From contig JANWVZ010000004.1 of NCBI GenBank assembly GCA_025056555.1, forward strand, positions 1-46,256: 46,256 bases of DNA, given 5' to 3'. The DNA is from Gemmatales bacterium. Its GTDB lineage: Bacteria; Planctomycetota; Planctomycetia; Gemmatales; HRBIN36. Both the position numbers and the translations under genes were made by a program. Of the stretch, positions 1 to 8,691 are shown piece by piece. The notes below the pieces were generated by a model. That model did not search any database, was not told the DNA's origin, and saw only the letters and a program-made list of their open reading frames with translations. How positions within the stretch are numbered: the first letter of the stretch is position 1; each line of letters begins with the position of its first letter.

Positions 1-129
1 AGCACAGCTCATAGCATCCCAGCGCTGATCGTCGGTGATAATGACCAAAACGTTGGGGCGTGCGTGATTGGATGCCCGAGCTGGAGTGGCGCTTACCACT
101 GCGATAAGAAACAGGAGCCAGAGCCGCAT
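1..129 (-). CDS. Sulfatase family protein, N-terminal fragment (runs off left edge)
   Basis: This reading frame is not in the ORF track because the window cuts it. Reading the minus strand from the ATG at 129 gives 43 open codons to the window edge. They begin with a hydrophobic signal peptide (MRLWLLFLIAVVSATPARA) and continue into RPNVLVIITDDQRWDAM, the hallmark start of the sulfatase/alkaline-phosphatase-fold domain, where the DD pair binds the catalytic calcium. A GGAG lies about 10 bases upstream of the ATG. Family knowledge: such planctomycete enzymes are exported and remove sulfate esters from polysaccharides. The substrate and the formylglycine site (CxPSR) are outside the window. The family call is firm from the motif; the specificity is unknown. 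Confidence 0.85.
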   Translation of the reverse strand, partial: MRLWLLFLIAVVSATPARASNHARPNVLVIITDDQRWDAMSCA

Positions 130-342
130 AAGAGTTTTCTCCACGTCAAGTAAGGGGCAGTATGGTATCTGCGATTCTGACTTCGCACATTATAGGGAAG
201 AGCGGCCTGAGATTTTCAATGGGCCTGGCTGGTTCAGCGTGCCGGCAACCGCATAGAGGAGGAAACCCGGTGACTTGATTTGCTCCGCAATTTGCATAGC
301 TTAAATAAAAGGGTGTGAGGCGGGCACAAAAAGGAGCGGGCC

Positions 343-783
343 ATGGGGCGTCGATCTGGGCGGCGGGCCGGTCGGGGCGAGGCGAAAAAATCACCAAACA
401 GGCCGACACGACCACAGCGTGCAGCTCAAGCGAAGGAGGATGAGATGGGAACGGACTTCGAGGAAGAAGCTGGACCGGAGGCTGAAGAAGAGTTAGAGAG
501 CATAGTCGAAGCCGAGGAACGAGGGACAAGAAAACCGAAAAAGGCACGGAAGCCCCGTGCCGTAACGCCTAAGGCTGCACGCAAGGGCAAAGCCGCGCGG
601 ATGCGTGTTGTCTGGGGCGTATTCAGCAGTTCGGTGCAATGTGTCCAGACGTTTCCATATGCGCAGAAGCAGGAAGCGGAAGCGCTGGCAGCCAAGCTGA
701 CAGCGGAGAAAAAGTCCATCTTCTTCGTGCAGCCAGTGCGCGAACCGTTGGTAGAAGAATCTGCCCGCGAAGCACAAACATAG
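343..783 (+). CDS. Conserved planctomycete-type lysine-rich small protein
   Basis: A 146-residue soluble protein preceded by a clear AAGGAG seven bases before the ATG. The first ~90 residues are low-complexity and charged: a basic start, then an acidic Glu-rich block, then Lys/Arg/Ala/Pro repeats. The last ~55 residues form a compact segment starting RMRVVWGVFSSSVQCVQTF, followed by an alanine/lysine helix and an FFVQPVREP strand. From memory, small proteins with a 'VWGVF...FVQPV' tail recur in Planctomycetes and are annotated hypothetical. The basic linker suggests nucleic-acid or ribosome association, but that is only inference. It is divergent from the sulfatase at the left edge, with about 210 bases of shared upstream DNA. 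Confidence 0.7.
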   Translation: MGRRSGRRAGRGEAKKSPNRPTRPQRAAQAKEDEMGTDFEEEAGPEAEEELESIVEAEERGTRKPKKARKPRAVTPKAARKGKAARMRVVWGVFSSSVQCVQTFPYAQKQEAEALAAKLTAEKKSIFFVQPVREPLVEESAREAQT

Positions 784-804
784 TCTGAATCTGAGGTGAG
801 TCCA

Positions 805-1647
805 TCACTGCGGGCGTTCGGCAATGAGGTGCAGGATACGGTTGAGTTTCCTGCCCACAAACAGAACATTGCGGACAGTCAGGTCATCCCGACTGACATC
901 TGGGGACTTAGCGGCGGGGGTCATGACCAGATCGCCGCTGCCCAGTCCGAGAATCCAATGGCGGAAGGCATCGTCGCGGACCTTTTCAAAGTGCATGCCT
1001 GTGGTGTCATACGACTTGACGGCGCCAGTAATGGGCCAGATGTGGCGCACCTGACCGGGCACGATTTCCCAATAGTTGAGTCGGTCGTACCCGAAAAAGC
1101 AAATCAGCCACAGGATGAGGAGCACCGTAGAAAAGAACATGTAAAAGCCCATGTTCATATGGATGGAGAGTCGGCCGAACCAACTGAAAATGGCATCCCA
1201 CCAATCGAGATAGGCAAACAGCAGGCCGAGTAAGATCACGGTCAGCAAGACGATCATCCATAACAGCCCGCGCAGCGGCACATTGGTGATGAAAATGACC
1301 AGTAAGATCAGCAGGGCATAGAGGACTCCGGGATTCTTGCTTGGCGCGACACGTTCGGTTACAGTGACTTCTTTTCCTGGATTCTTTTGATTGCGCGGGT
1401 CGCCAATCTCCGCCTTGATTATGCTACGTGCCCCCTCTCCCTGCTCGCTGATAAGTTTAACAGTGATGGTACCGTGCTTCTCTAAATCTTGACGACTCAC
1501 GGTCAATAAGTAACCGTCTGTGAGCCAAGTATAAAAGCCGATAGCATAGCCAAAAACCCACAACGGCCAAAAGTAAAAGAGCATCGAATGGCCGTAAACG
1601 TATATGGCCTCCTTTCTTCTAGACACGGCAGCGGTATTGGTGCTCAT
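805..1647 (-). CDS. Hypothetical multi-pass membrane protein
   Basis: 280 residues, no family recognised. There is a membrane segment near residues 20-45 (SMLFYFWPLWVFGYAIGFYTW), then a ~60-residue polar section with basic and acidic strands. A cluster of about three hydrophobic segments follows between residues 108 and 190 (LYALLILLVIFITNVPL, LLWMIVLLTVILLGLLFAYL, YMFFSTVLLILWLICFF). The C-terminal ~85-residue cytosolic tail (GQVRHIWPITGAVKSYDT..., ...NVLFVGRKLNRILHLIAERP) resembles the PH-like tails of bacterial membrane proteins, but this is a weak impression. Orientation and length are typical of planctomycete membrane hypotheticals. It stands alone, divergent from the aminotransferase gene, with a ~250-base shared upstream region. 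Confidence 0.75.
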   Translation of the reverse strand: MSTNTAAVSRRKEAIYVYGHSMLFYFWPLWVFGYAIGFYTWLTDGYLLTVSRQDLEKHGTITVKLISEQGEGARSIIKAEIGDPRNQKNPGKEVTVTERVAPSKNPGVLYALLILLVIFITNVPLRGLLWMIVLLTVILLGLLFAYLDWWDAIFSWFGRLSIHMNMGFYMFFSTVLLILWLICFFGYDRLNYWEIVPGQVRHIWPITGAVKSYDTTGMHFEKVRDDAFRHWILGLGSGDLVMTPAAKSPDVSRDDLTVRNVLFVGRKLNRILHLIAERPQ

Positions 1648-1895
1648 CGTCAGCCCTCATGAAGATAGTGGTAATCGTCTGGTATAGACCAGGCAGGTTA
1701 TCGTAATGTTGGTGTTTTATCCAAGAATGTCAACCTGCGTTGGCAAAACCCTCGCGGCCAATGGATTAATCGCTGACAGCGAAAGAAAATTGTGTCAGAC
1801 CAGCGCCAGAAGGCAAGTTCACGTTCGGTAAACTCTTCAGCAAGGCGGGCATAAAATAAAGACAGTGTCTGATGCAAAGGCAAGAGGGAAAGCAA

Positions 1896-3098
1896 ATGTC
1901 CCTGCAACTTTCCGCTATCGCTCGGCAAATCCAACCCTCGGCAACCTTAGCGGCTGGGGCGAAGGCAAAACAGCTCCGCGCTCAGGGGATACAGGTCTTC
2001 GATTTCAGCTTAGGAGAACCCGACTTTCCGACCCCTGAGCACATTTGCCGAGCTGCGGTCGAAGCGATGAATAAAGGTCACACGCATTACACCCCCGCGA
2101 ACGGTATCCCCGAATTACGTGCCGCGATTGCCCGCAGCTATGAACGACACTACGGTCTGGGTTATCAACCCGAAGAAGTTATAGTTTCCAATGGTGCCAA
2201 GCATGCCATTTACAACGTGGTGGCGGCCTTATGCGGCCCGGGCGACGAGGTATTAATCCCTGCGCCGGGCTGGGTAAGCTATTTCGACATAGTGCAGATG
2301 ACGGGGGCGAAACCAGTCTGGGTACCGACCAGCTCCGAGCACGGTTTCAAACTGACGCCGCAACAACTCCGTTCGGCTCTGACGCCCCGTTCGCGTTTAC
2401 TGTTGCTGAATTCGCCCCATAACCCGACAGGCAGCGTCTATACTCCTGCCGAACTGAAAGCCTTGGCTGAGGTCGTGTTGGATTCCGCATTGCTGGTGCT
2501 CAGCGACGAGATATATGAGCGCTTGACCTATGACGACTATCGTGCCACTTGTTTTGCGACGTTGGGGCCAGAATTACGCCAACGCACCTTCACGGTGAGC
2601 GGTGTGAGTAAAACCTATGCCATGACAGGTTGGCGTATTGGTTGGGCTTGCGGCCCCGTAGAGGCGATTCGCGCCATGGCGAATATTCAGAGTCAGCAGA
2701 CGGGCAACCCTTGTTCGATCAGCCAATATGCCGCTCTGGCCGCGCTGGAGGGCGATCAGCATTGCGTGGAGCAGATGCGTCAGGAGTTGGCAGCACGGCG
2801 CGAATTGGTTTGCCGACGATTGCAAGCTATACCAGACATTCGGCTGATTCCGTGTCAGGGAGCGTTTTTTGCGTTCTTCGACGTCTCCGCATACTTGGGG
2901 CGGCGTTGGAATGGTCAGAGGGTGAATAACTCAGCCGAATTCTGTGTGGCAGCGTTAGAGCTAGCGCATATAAATCTGGTCCCCGGCTCGGCGTTTGGCA
3001 TAGAGGGATATGTGCGGTTGTCCTTCGCGTGTCCGAGGAGCGAACTGGAAGCAGGGTTGGATGCGCTGGCACGCTTTCTCAAGAGTGGTCGAAGCTAG
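1896..3098 (+). CDS. PLP-dependent aminotransferase, aspartate aminotransferase (AspB) type
   Basis: Fold-type I aminotransferase, class I-gamma, about 400 residues from the chosen start. The track opens at 1872, but the ATG at 1896 sits behind an AGAGGG ribosome site and begins MSLQLSAIARQIQPSAT, the usual family start, so I prefer it. Visible motifs: SLGEPDFPTP near residue 40, NSPHNPTG near 172-179 (cofactor/substrate Asn), SDEIYERL with the pyridine-binding Asp at about 204, and SKTYAMTGWRIGW with the Schiff-base lysine at about 239. It catalyses amino-group transfer between aspartate (or a similar amino acid) and 2-oxoglutarate in the cytosol; exact specificity cannot be read. It leads a co-directional series with the cyclodeaminase-like gene 27 bases downstream and rsmA. 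Confidence 0.93.
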   Translation: MSLQLSAIARQIQPSATLAAGAKAKQLRAQGIQVFDFSLGEPDFPTPEHICRAAVEAMNKGHTHYTPANGIPELRAAIARSYERHYGLGYQPEEVIVSNGAKHAIYNVVAALCGPGDEVLIPAPGWVSYFDIVQMTGAKPVWVPTSSEHGFKLTPQQLRSALTPRSRLLLLNSPHNPTGSVYTPAELKALAEVVLDSALLVLSDEIYERLTYDDYRATCFATLGPELRQRTFTVSGVSKTYAMTGWRIGWACGPVEAIRAMANIQSQQTGNPCSISQYAALAALEGDQHCVEQMRQELAARRELVCRRLQAIPDIRLIPCQGAFFAFFDVSAYLGRRWNGQRVNNSAEFCVAALELAHINLVPGSAFGIEGYVRLSFACPRSELEAGLDALARFLKSGRS

Positions 3099-3125
3099 CC
3101 GCAAGTTTCCAGAGGGGAGGTTCAC

Positions 3126-4079
3126 ATGCTGTATCTGACGGAAGCAGAGGTACGCGAAATTCTGACCATGCCGCTGGCGTTGGAAGCAGTGCGCGAGGCG
3201 TTTCGCGCTTGGGGCTTGGACGAAGCCGAGTGCACGGTACGCGAGCGTTGTCAGACGGATCACGCCATGCTCCACACCATGTCGGCCGCGGTAAAACGTG
3301 GCGGCTATCTCGGTTTCAAGGCTTATGTAACGTCACGGCGCGGAGCCCATTTCCACGTGGTGCTTTACCAGGAAAACACGATGGCCCCGTTGGCCTGGAT
3401 GGAAGCGGATTATCTCGGCCAAGTGCGCACGGGTGCGGTGAGCGGCATAGCGACGGAATTAATGGCACGGCCTGATGCCAGCGAAGTAGGCTTGTTTGGC
3501 AGCGGTAAGCAAGCGCGCACACAACTCGTGGCGGTTTGCTGTGTGCGGCCAGTGCGTTGTGTACATGTTTATAGTCCGAATGAGGAACATCGGCGGCTGT
3601 TTGCGGAGGAAATGAGCCGAATGTTGCAAGTAGAGGTTCACCCCGTAAATCGGCCGGATTTAGCCGCCACGGATAAGGATATCGTTATCACCGCTACTAC
3701 TAGTCGGGAACCTGTGCTCCGCGGGGATTGGCTGGCAGAGGGCACGCACCTCAACGTCATCGGTTCCAATTTTCTGACTAAAGCCGAGATTGACGTGGTG
3801 ACGGTGCGGCGGGCGGATGTGATCGTCGTGGATAGTAAAGAACAGGCACGGCGGGAGGCCGGCGATTTTCACTTGGCGATGGAGGAAGGCGCGCTGCATT
3901 GGTCAGACGTATATGAGTTGGCCCAGGTGGTGATTGGCCGTCATGCGGGTCGGCAAAAGGCGCAAGACATTACTTTGTTCAAGTCGGTGGGCATCGCATT
4001 AGCGGACGTGGCGGTGGCCGCTCGTTTATACGAATTAGCTCGACAACACCAACTGGGACGCGAGGTGCCCCTGCCGTGA
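3126..4079 (+). CDS. Ornithine cyclodeaminase / mu-crystallin family protein
   Basis: 317 residues, full family length. The N-terminal substrate domain contains LGFKAYVTSR with the conserved Lys and LGQVRTGAVSGIAT with the conserved Arg-Thr-Gly; a Rossmann NAD(P) domain follows with GLFGSGKQARTQ at about 123-133. Members are NAD-dependent ornithine cyclodeaminases, alanine dehydrogenases, ketimine reductases or opine-type synthases, so the reaction is not settled by sequence. It follows an aminotransferase, which fits a role in amino-acid or imino-acid turnover. The GGGAGG upstream of the ATG is a strong ribosome site. The stop overlaps the next start (GTGA), implying translational coupling with rsmA. 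Confidence 0.9.
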   Translation: MLYLTEAEVREILTMPLALEAVREAFRAWGLDEAECTVRERCQTDHAMLHTMSAAVKRGGYLGFKAYVTSRRGAHFHVVLYQENTMAPLAWMEADYLGQVRTGAVSGIATELMARPDASEVGLFGSGKQARTQLVAVCCVRPVRCVHVYSPNEEHRRLFAEEMSRMLQVEVHPVNRPDLAATDKDIVITATTSREPVLRGDWLAEGTHLNVIGSNFLTKAEIDVVTVRRADVIVVDSKEQARREAGDFHLAMEEGALHWSDVYELAQVVIGRHAGRQKAQDITLFKSVGIALADVAVAARLYELARQHQLGREVPLP

Positions 4080-4987
4080 TTGACCAACCACGCACACCGC
4101 GTCAGACCCTTTCCTACTTGCGCGGCTTGCTAGAAGCCCACGGCTTACGGCCTAAGAATAAGCTCGGCCAGTCGTTTCTGATTGACCTGAATTTCTTGGA
4201 TTTCATGATACGCCAGGCCCAACTGTCCCGCGATGACTTAGTGATTGAGATAGGAAGCGGCACGGGAAGTCTAACGGCCAAAATCGCCGCGCAGGCAGGG
4301 CACGTGCTCAGCGTCGAGATTGATGCAGGTTTCTTCGAGTTAGCCCAGGAAAACACCGAGCAGTTCGATAACGTCACCCTGCTTTTAGCCGACATTCTGG
4401 AAAAGAAAAGTCAGCTCAATCCGGAAGTGTTGGGGCAGATTCAACGGCTTTGGCAATCGGGCAAGTGGCACCATATGAAACTGATGTCCAACCTGCCGTT
4501 TGTAGTCGCCACGCCAGTGATCGTCAATTTCCTGCTGAGTGATTTACCTTTGGAACTGCTGCTGGTTACCATCCAATGGGAGCTGGCAGCGCGGTTAGAG
4601 GCCCAACCAGCCACCAAGGACTATAGTGCCGTCAGCGTCATAGTACAGGCGTTGGCCGATGTCGAAGTGCTGCGGCGCATGCCGCCGCAATTGTTCTGGC
4701 CCCGGCCTAAAGTGGACTCCGCCTTGGTCAGGATAATCCCACGGCCTGAGAAACGTGCCGCGATTCGCGACCTGGGTTGGTTTCATCGCCTGGTGCGCGA
4801 CATCTACTTGCATCGCCGCAAGAATCTTAGAGGTGCGTTGGAACCGCTTTATAAGGGGCAACTGACTCGCGAGCAATTGGACGAACTTCTGCGGCAGCAC
4901 GGCTTCGACCCTCTAGGCCGGGCCGAAGCGCTCTCTGTAGCCGACCACATTCGGCTCAGCGAGGTTCTGCCCCGCTACGATTCTTGA
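4076..4987 (+). CDS. rsmA: 16S rRNA dimethyladenosine transferase (KsgA/RsmA)
   Basis: 303 residues, starting at GTG and overlapping the previous gene by four bases. It would dimethylate the two adjacent adenosines in the helix-45 loop of 16S rRNA using S-adenosylmethionine. Family signatures: NKLGQSFLID near residue 28, the SAM motif VIEIGSGTGSLT near 56-67, EID acidic motif near 81, and the catalytic NLPF at about 139-142. The C-terminal domain FWPRPKVDSALVRI is characteristic. Bacterial enzymes usually read NLPY at the catalytic loop; Phe here is a conservative change also known in mitochondrial homologues. Residues ~111-135 hold a small lineage insertion (KSQLNPEV... WHHMKLM). Confidence 0.93.
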   Translation: MIDQPRTPRQTLSYLRGLLEAHGLRPKNKLGQSFLIDLNFLDFMIRQAQLSRDDLVIEIGSGTGSLTAKIAAQAGHVLSVEIDAGFFELAQENTEQFDNVTLLLADILEKKSQLNPEVLGQIQRLWQSGKWHHMKLMSNLPFVVATPVIVNFLLSDLPLELLLVTIQWELAARLEAQPATKDYSAVSVIVQALADVEVLRRMPPQLFWPRPKVDSALVRIIPRPEKRAAIRDLGWFHRLVRDIYLHRRKNLRGALEPLYKGQLTREQLDELLRQHGFDPLGRAEALSVADHIRLSEVLPRYDS

Positions 4988-5029
4988 CCCATGTCAGAAT
5001 GATTGCTCGATTTGATAGCAGCTCCTGAT

Positions 5030-5114
5030 CAGCAAGCACGCTTTTCTTCAGCCGAAAAACGCGACGCCGAATTCAGGAAGTGAAGGACTGGAAATTCCTC
5101 ACCAGCAAGCACGC
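5030..5114. repeat. Pair of short direct repeats upstream of rsgA
   Basis: The 12-mer CAGCAAGCACGC occurs twice in the 247-base gap between rsmA and rsgA, at 5030-5041 and 5103-5114, 73 bases apart. Similar flanks follow each copy (TTTTCTTCAGCCGAA and CTTATCTCGGCGGAA). It may be an operator-like pair or a chance duplication remnant; nothing else recognisable lies in this gap. Confidence 0.35.
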
Positions 5115-5234
5115 CTTATCTCGGCGGAAGGGCTTCGAGCATCAAAACTGAAGCTGATAAGATAGTCCTGGAGAATAAAATGAAAGTCAACCTCCACACT
5201 GAGTAATTAACCCGATGTTATTAGAGGCGAAAAT

Positions 5235-6374
5235 ATGGGCGGAGATAACAAGCGTAAGATTCGCATCGAGTTGCGCAAGAATCGTCAAAACCCAACACGG
5301 GAACGAGACCTGACCCGTTACTATGGCGGCGAAGAAGACGCCGAACAGGACACCTATGTCCGCCAGGAGCGCGTCAGCGGCAAGGGAAACCTGACACGCC
5401 ATCGTACGGTCACGGTCGAAGCGGACAAGCCAGCAGAAGATTTGCCCGCATTACCCGCTGTTGACGTCAGCCACTGTTTGCCAGGACGAATCCTGCGTGT
5501 TCAGGGACTGTATAGCACCGTGCTGACGGAAGACGGTCGCATTTTTCGCTGTGTTGTGCGAAAATTGTTGCGCGACCTAAGCATTGACGAGCGCAACGTC
5601 GTGGTTGTAGGCGACCGTGTCTGGATTCGTCCTGCGACGGCCAACGAAGGCTCAATTGAACGGGTAGAACCACGCCACGGCTTGCTCACGCGAGGCGCTA
5701 AAGGAAAAGAGCACATTATCGCGGCCAATGTCGATCAGGTCGTCATTGTCGCATCCTTAGCCGAACCTGTGCTCAAACCTCACTTAGTGGATCGCTATCT
5801 TGTCAGTGCAGAAAAAGGTCAACTCCGCCCCATTGTGTGCTTCAACAAGGCCGACTTAGTCGATCTCGTCAACTACCAGTGGCTCATCGGCATGTATAGC
5901 CAGCTGGGCATCCCGGTCATACCGACCAGCGCTCGCACCGGCATGGGGATTGATCGACTTAAGGACCTTCTGCGCGGGCGCGAAACTGTTTTTGCTGGGC
6001 AAAGCGGTGTCGGTAAGAGTTCCTTGCTCAATGCTATCCAGCCAGGGTTACAACTCAAAGTGCGAGACGTTTCTGAAGCCACGCAAAAAGGCCGCCATAC
6101 GACTACCACTGCCGAACTCATCCACCTCGATTTCGGGGCCTGGGTGGTGGACACCCCCGGCATTCGGCAATTCGCCCTGTGGGAAATCCCGCTGGAAGAA
6201 CTCGACGGGTACTTCCCCGAATTACGTCCCTTCGTGGCGCTATGCCAGTTCCCAGGATGCTCCCACACGCATGAACACGGTTGCGCAGTCAAGGAAGCGG
6301 TACGCCTGCGACAAATCCCCATGCAACGCTACGAAACTTATCTCGGCCTGCGTCGCGGGGAAACTTTCGAGTAA
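5235..6374 (+). CDS. rsgA: Ribosome small-subunit GTPase A (RsgA/YjeQ)
   Basis: 379 residues. This circularly permuted GTPase assists late maturation of the 30S subunit. Domain order is visible: a ~75-residue polar N-terminal extension (KRKIRIELRKNRQNP...), an OB fold starting PGRILRVQGLYSTV near 83, then the GTPase with motifs in permuted order: NKAD (204-207), GQSGVGKSS (255-263), DTPGIRQF (306-313). The C-terminal zinc knuckle is CQFPGCSHTHEHGC (337-350). The extension is longer than in E. coli and basic, as often seen in planctomycete homologues. The ATG at 5235 has a GAGG upstream. The next gene begins 2 bases after the stop, so the two are probably cotranscribed. Confidence 0.95.
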   Translation: MGGDNKRKIRIELRKNRQNPTRERDLTRYYGGEEDAEQDTYVRQERVSGKGNLTRHRTVTVEADKPAEDLPALPAVDVSHCLPGRILRVQGLYSTVLTEDGRIFRCVVRKLLRDLSIDERNVVVVGDRVWIRPATANEGSIERVEPRHGLLTRGAKGKEHIIAANVDQVVIVASLAEPVLKPHLVDRYLVSAEKGQLRPIVCFNKADLVDLVNYQWLIGMYSQLGIPVIPTSARTGMGIDRLKDLLRGRETVFAGQSGVGKSSLLNAIQPGLQLKVRDVSEATQKGRHTTTTAELIHLDFGAWVVDTPGIRQFALWEIPLEELDGYFPELRPFVALCQFPGCSHTHEHGCAVKEAVRLRQIPMQRYETYLGLRRGETFE

Positions 6375-6376
6375 TC

Positions 6377-7225
6377 ATGTCCTGGAAACTCGCCTTCAGC
6401 GCCAACGCCTTCTTACGATACAGCTTCACGGAAGCAGCACGCCGTATTCGTGCCGCGGGCTATGAGGGGATCGAAATTCTCGCCGATGTGCCTCATGCTT
6501 GGCCCGTCTTCCTGCTCGACGAACAAAAACAAGCGATCCGCCAAGCGTTGCGCGATAATTATCTGACCATTTCCAACATGAATGCGTTCATGATGAACGC
6601 AGTGGCCGACGCCCGGCAGCCCTATTGGCATCCGTCCTGGATCGAACCAGATCGCCATTACCGGCAAGTGCGGATCGATCACACGCTCCGTGCTTTGGCG
6701 TTGGCCCACGAACTCGGCTGTCCCAGCATCAGTACCGAACCCGGCGGGCCGCTCCCTCCGGGACTGACCTGGCACTGCGCTTTGGAATTGTTCCTGGAAA
6801 GCCTCGCGCCGGTGGTTGAGCGAGCGGAGCAGTTGGGTGTCCATCTCCTCGTCGAGCCGGAACCAGGATTACTCTTAGAAAACGCAGCACAGTTTGAGGA
6901 ATTTATGGACCGTGTCCAATCCCCAGCAGTCGGTCTGAATTGTGATATTGGCCACTTCTACTGCGTCGGGGAGGAGCCAGCTCAGGTCATTCGCCGGCTA
7001 GCTCGCCATATTCGTCATGTGCACCTGGAGGACATTCCGGCAGACCGCCGACATCAGCACTTGATACCTGGCGACGGCGCCATTAACTTCGCTGCAGTAT
7101 TCGAAGCGCTACGCGACATTAACTATCAAGGCTGGCTCACCGTCGAGCTGTACCCCTATCTCGAGAATCCCGACTATGCAGCCCGCATGGCCTACCAACG
7201 TCTCCAGCCTTACTTGGTAAGCTGA
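6377..7225 (+). CDS. Sugar phosphate isomerase/epimerase-like TIM-barrel protein
   Basis: The track ORF opens at 6281 inside rsgA, but the ATG at 6377, two bases after the rsgA stop, begins MSWKLAFSANAFLRYSF, a normal start for this family, giving 282 residues. The xylose-isomerase-like TIM barrel shows metal-ligand candidates in order: HLLVEPEPG (Glu), LNCDIGHFY (Asp/His), HIRHVHLED (His) and TVELYPYLEN (Glu). Members bind a divalent metal and isomerise or epimerise sugars or small polyols. The substrate is not evident. The functional link to RsgA is unclear; the tight spacing suggests shared transcription only. Confidence 0.85.
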   Translation: MSWKLAFSANAFLRYSFTEAARRIRAAGYEGIEILADVPHAWPVFLLDEQKQAIRQALRDNYLTISNMNAFMMNAVADARQPYWHPSWIEPDRHYRQVRIDHTLRALALAHELGCPSISTEPGGPLPPGLTWHCALELFLESLAPVVERAEQLGVHLLVEPEPGLLLENAAQFEEFMDRVQSPAVGLNCDIGHFYCVGEEPAQVIRRLARHIRHVHLEDIPADRRHQHLIPGDGAINFAAVFEALRDINYQGWLTVELYPYLENPDYAARMAYQRLQPYLVS

Positions 7226-7330
7226 GCTGCTTAGGAGCGTCTCGTTTCGACGCACAACCGTCTTAGCCATTCCTCAATGCATCTGATATATATCGATCTG
7301 CGTACGCTGCTGTTCTATAGCCAAGACAGC

Positions 7331-7370
7331 AACCGCAGATTACACAGTTAGACGCGGATGAATAGCAATT
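7331..7370. repeat. Possible relic of a dispersed 'CCGCAGATTACACAG...' repeat
   Basis: The convergent gap 7226-7492 contains AACCGCAGATTACACAG followed by GACGCGGATGAATAG. From memory this closely resembles a degenerate short repeat (CCGCAGAT-TACACAG-ATTACGCGGATGAAT types) scattered through many bacterial genomes. Only one copy is visible in this window, so repeat status cannot be shown here. The rest of the gap holds no gene and no clear T-tailed terminator. Confidence 0.3.
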
Positions 7371-7492
7371 ACGGTGATTTCAGGCGATGCTAACAGCTTA
7401 GTTTTCCTCGAACCTGAAACTGAAAAAGGCGGTGGTGCCAACATCAATCATGATTGGTCGGTTTAACTAAGTCAGGCTACTATGGCAAATAC

Positions 7493-8641
7493 TTAGACCG
7501 CGCTCGACAATACTGGCAGGCTGATTAGGGGATTGGTTTCTGGCCGTGGTAGCGGCGTTTCCTGCGGTTCGGGGTCTATATATTCATAAAATACATTCCG
7601 TTGACGGGGTATATATCCCGCCTCGCGAATCGCGTTACGGATCTCTTCCAGGGTCAGATAATAAACCGTCCCCGCGGCTGCCACTACGTTCTCCTCAATC
7701 ATCAGACTGCCCATATCATTGGCACCGAAAAGCAAAGCTAACTGCCCGATCTTAGGACCCTGAGTTACCCAAGATGATTGGATATTCTTGATGTTATCTA
7801 GGTAGAGCCGACTCACCGCCTGTGTCTTGAGATATTCAAAAGCCCCAGCAGGCGGGATATGCGCTAAGTCGGTATTGTCCGGCTGAAAAGTCCAGCAAAT
7901 GAACGCAGTAAATCCCCCCGTTTCATCCTGAAGTTGCCGTAATCTTGTTAGAGTTTCTATCCGGTCGGCCAACGTCTCTATATGTCCAAACATCATGGTA
8001 CAGGTAGATTTACCTCCTAATTCATGCCAGATCCGATGCACTTCGAGCCATTCCTCGGTCAGGCACTTATTGACGGTAATCTCCTTACGCACTCGGTCCA
8101 CTAGGATCTCTGCGCCCCCGCCGGGTAGACTCCCCATACCCGCTTCTTTCAAGCGTCGCAGAACTTCCTGCAAGGGTAACTTATTAAGCTTATGAAAATG
8201 CCAGATTTCCGGAGCACTGAAGGCGTGGATGTTAATTCGAGGATAGCGGCTCTTGATATCACTAAGCAGTTCCTCGTACCACTCTAACTTCAGCGACGGA
8301 TGTAAACCGCCCTGTAACAGAATTTGCTCGCCTCCGAGAGCAATAGTCTCCTCAATTTTCTTATAAAGCTCCTCTCGCGGCAAAACATAGGCGTCGGGGT
8401 CAGTGCTTTTCCGATAAAACGCACAAAAATCACAAACGGCGGCGCAAATGTTCGTATAGTTAATGTTCCGATCAATATTATAGGTACGGTATGGCTCAGG
8501 ATGCAGTCGTCGGCACACGGCGTCGGCCGCGCGACCTAGTGCTACCAAGTCGTGGGACTGCAATAACTGCAGCCCCTCTTCAGGCGTTAGGCGTTCCCCG
8601 TTGACGGATTTTTGCAATATATAGTCCAAAGAGTTTGGCAT
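7493..8641 (-). CDS. mqnC: Cyclic dehypoxanthinyl futalosine synthase (radical SAM, MqnC)
   Basis: Radical SAM enzyme of the futalosine menaquinone pathway, cyclising dehypoxanthine futalosine. From the chosen start (ATG at 8641, MPNSLDYILQKSVNGERLT) it has 382 residues. The iron-sulfur motif is CAAVCDFC (Cys 66, 70, 73), followed by LQGGLHPSLKLEWYEE, HAFSAPEI, LPGGGAEIL and FICWTFQPDNTDLA, all typical of MqnC rather than the related MqnE or CofH. The track start at 8773 would overlap mqnA by 82 bases and adds an unlike leader; the ATG at 8665 is also possible. It lies just downstream of mqnA on the same strand, supporting the pathway assignment. Confidence 0.92.
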   Translation of the reverse strand: MPNSLDYILQKSVNGERLTPEEGLQLLQSHDLVALGRAADAVCRRLHPEPYRTYNIDRNINYTNICAAVCDFCAFYRKSTDPDAYVLPREELYKKIEETIALGGEQILLQGGLHPSLKLEWYEELLSDIKSRYPRINIHAFSAPEIWHFHKLNKLPLQEVLRRLKEAGMGSLPGGGAEILVDRVRKEITVNKCLTEEWLEVHRIWHELGGKSTCTMMFGHIETLADRIETLTRLRQLQDETGGFTAFICWTFQPDNTDLAHIPPAGAFEYLKTQAVSRLYLDNIKNIQSSWVTQGPKIGQLALLFGANDMGSLMIEENVVAAAGTVYYLTLEEIRNAIREAGYIPRQRNVFYEYIDPEPQETPLPRPETNPLISLPVLSSAV

Positions 8642-8691
8642 AGCAATACCCAGGGTTATAATCATGTTAGTAAGTTGCTTTCTTGTGAAGC

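Noticed and set aside
68-256. Plus-strand ORF of 62 residues
   Set aside because: It overlaps the sulfatase start on the opposite strand and has no family likeness or ribosome site.
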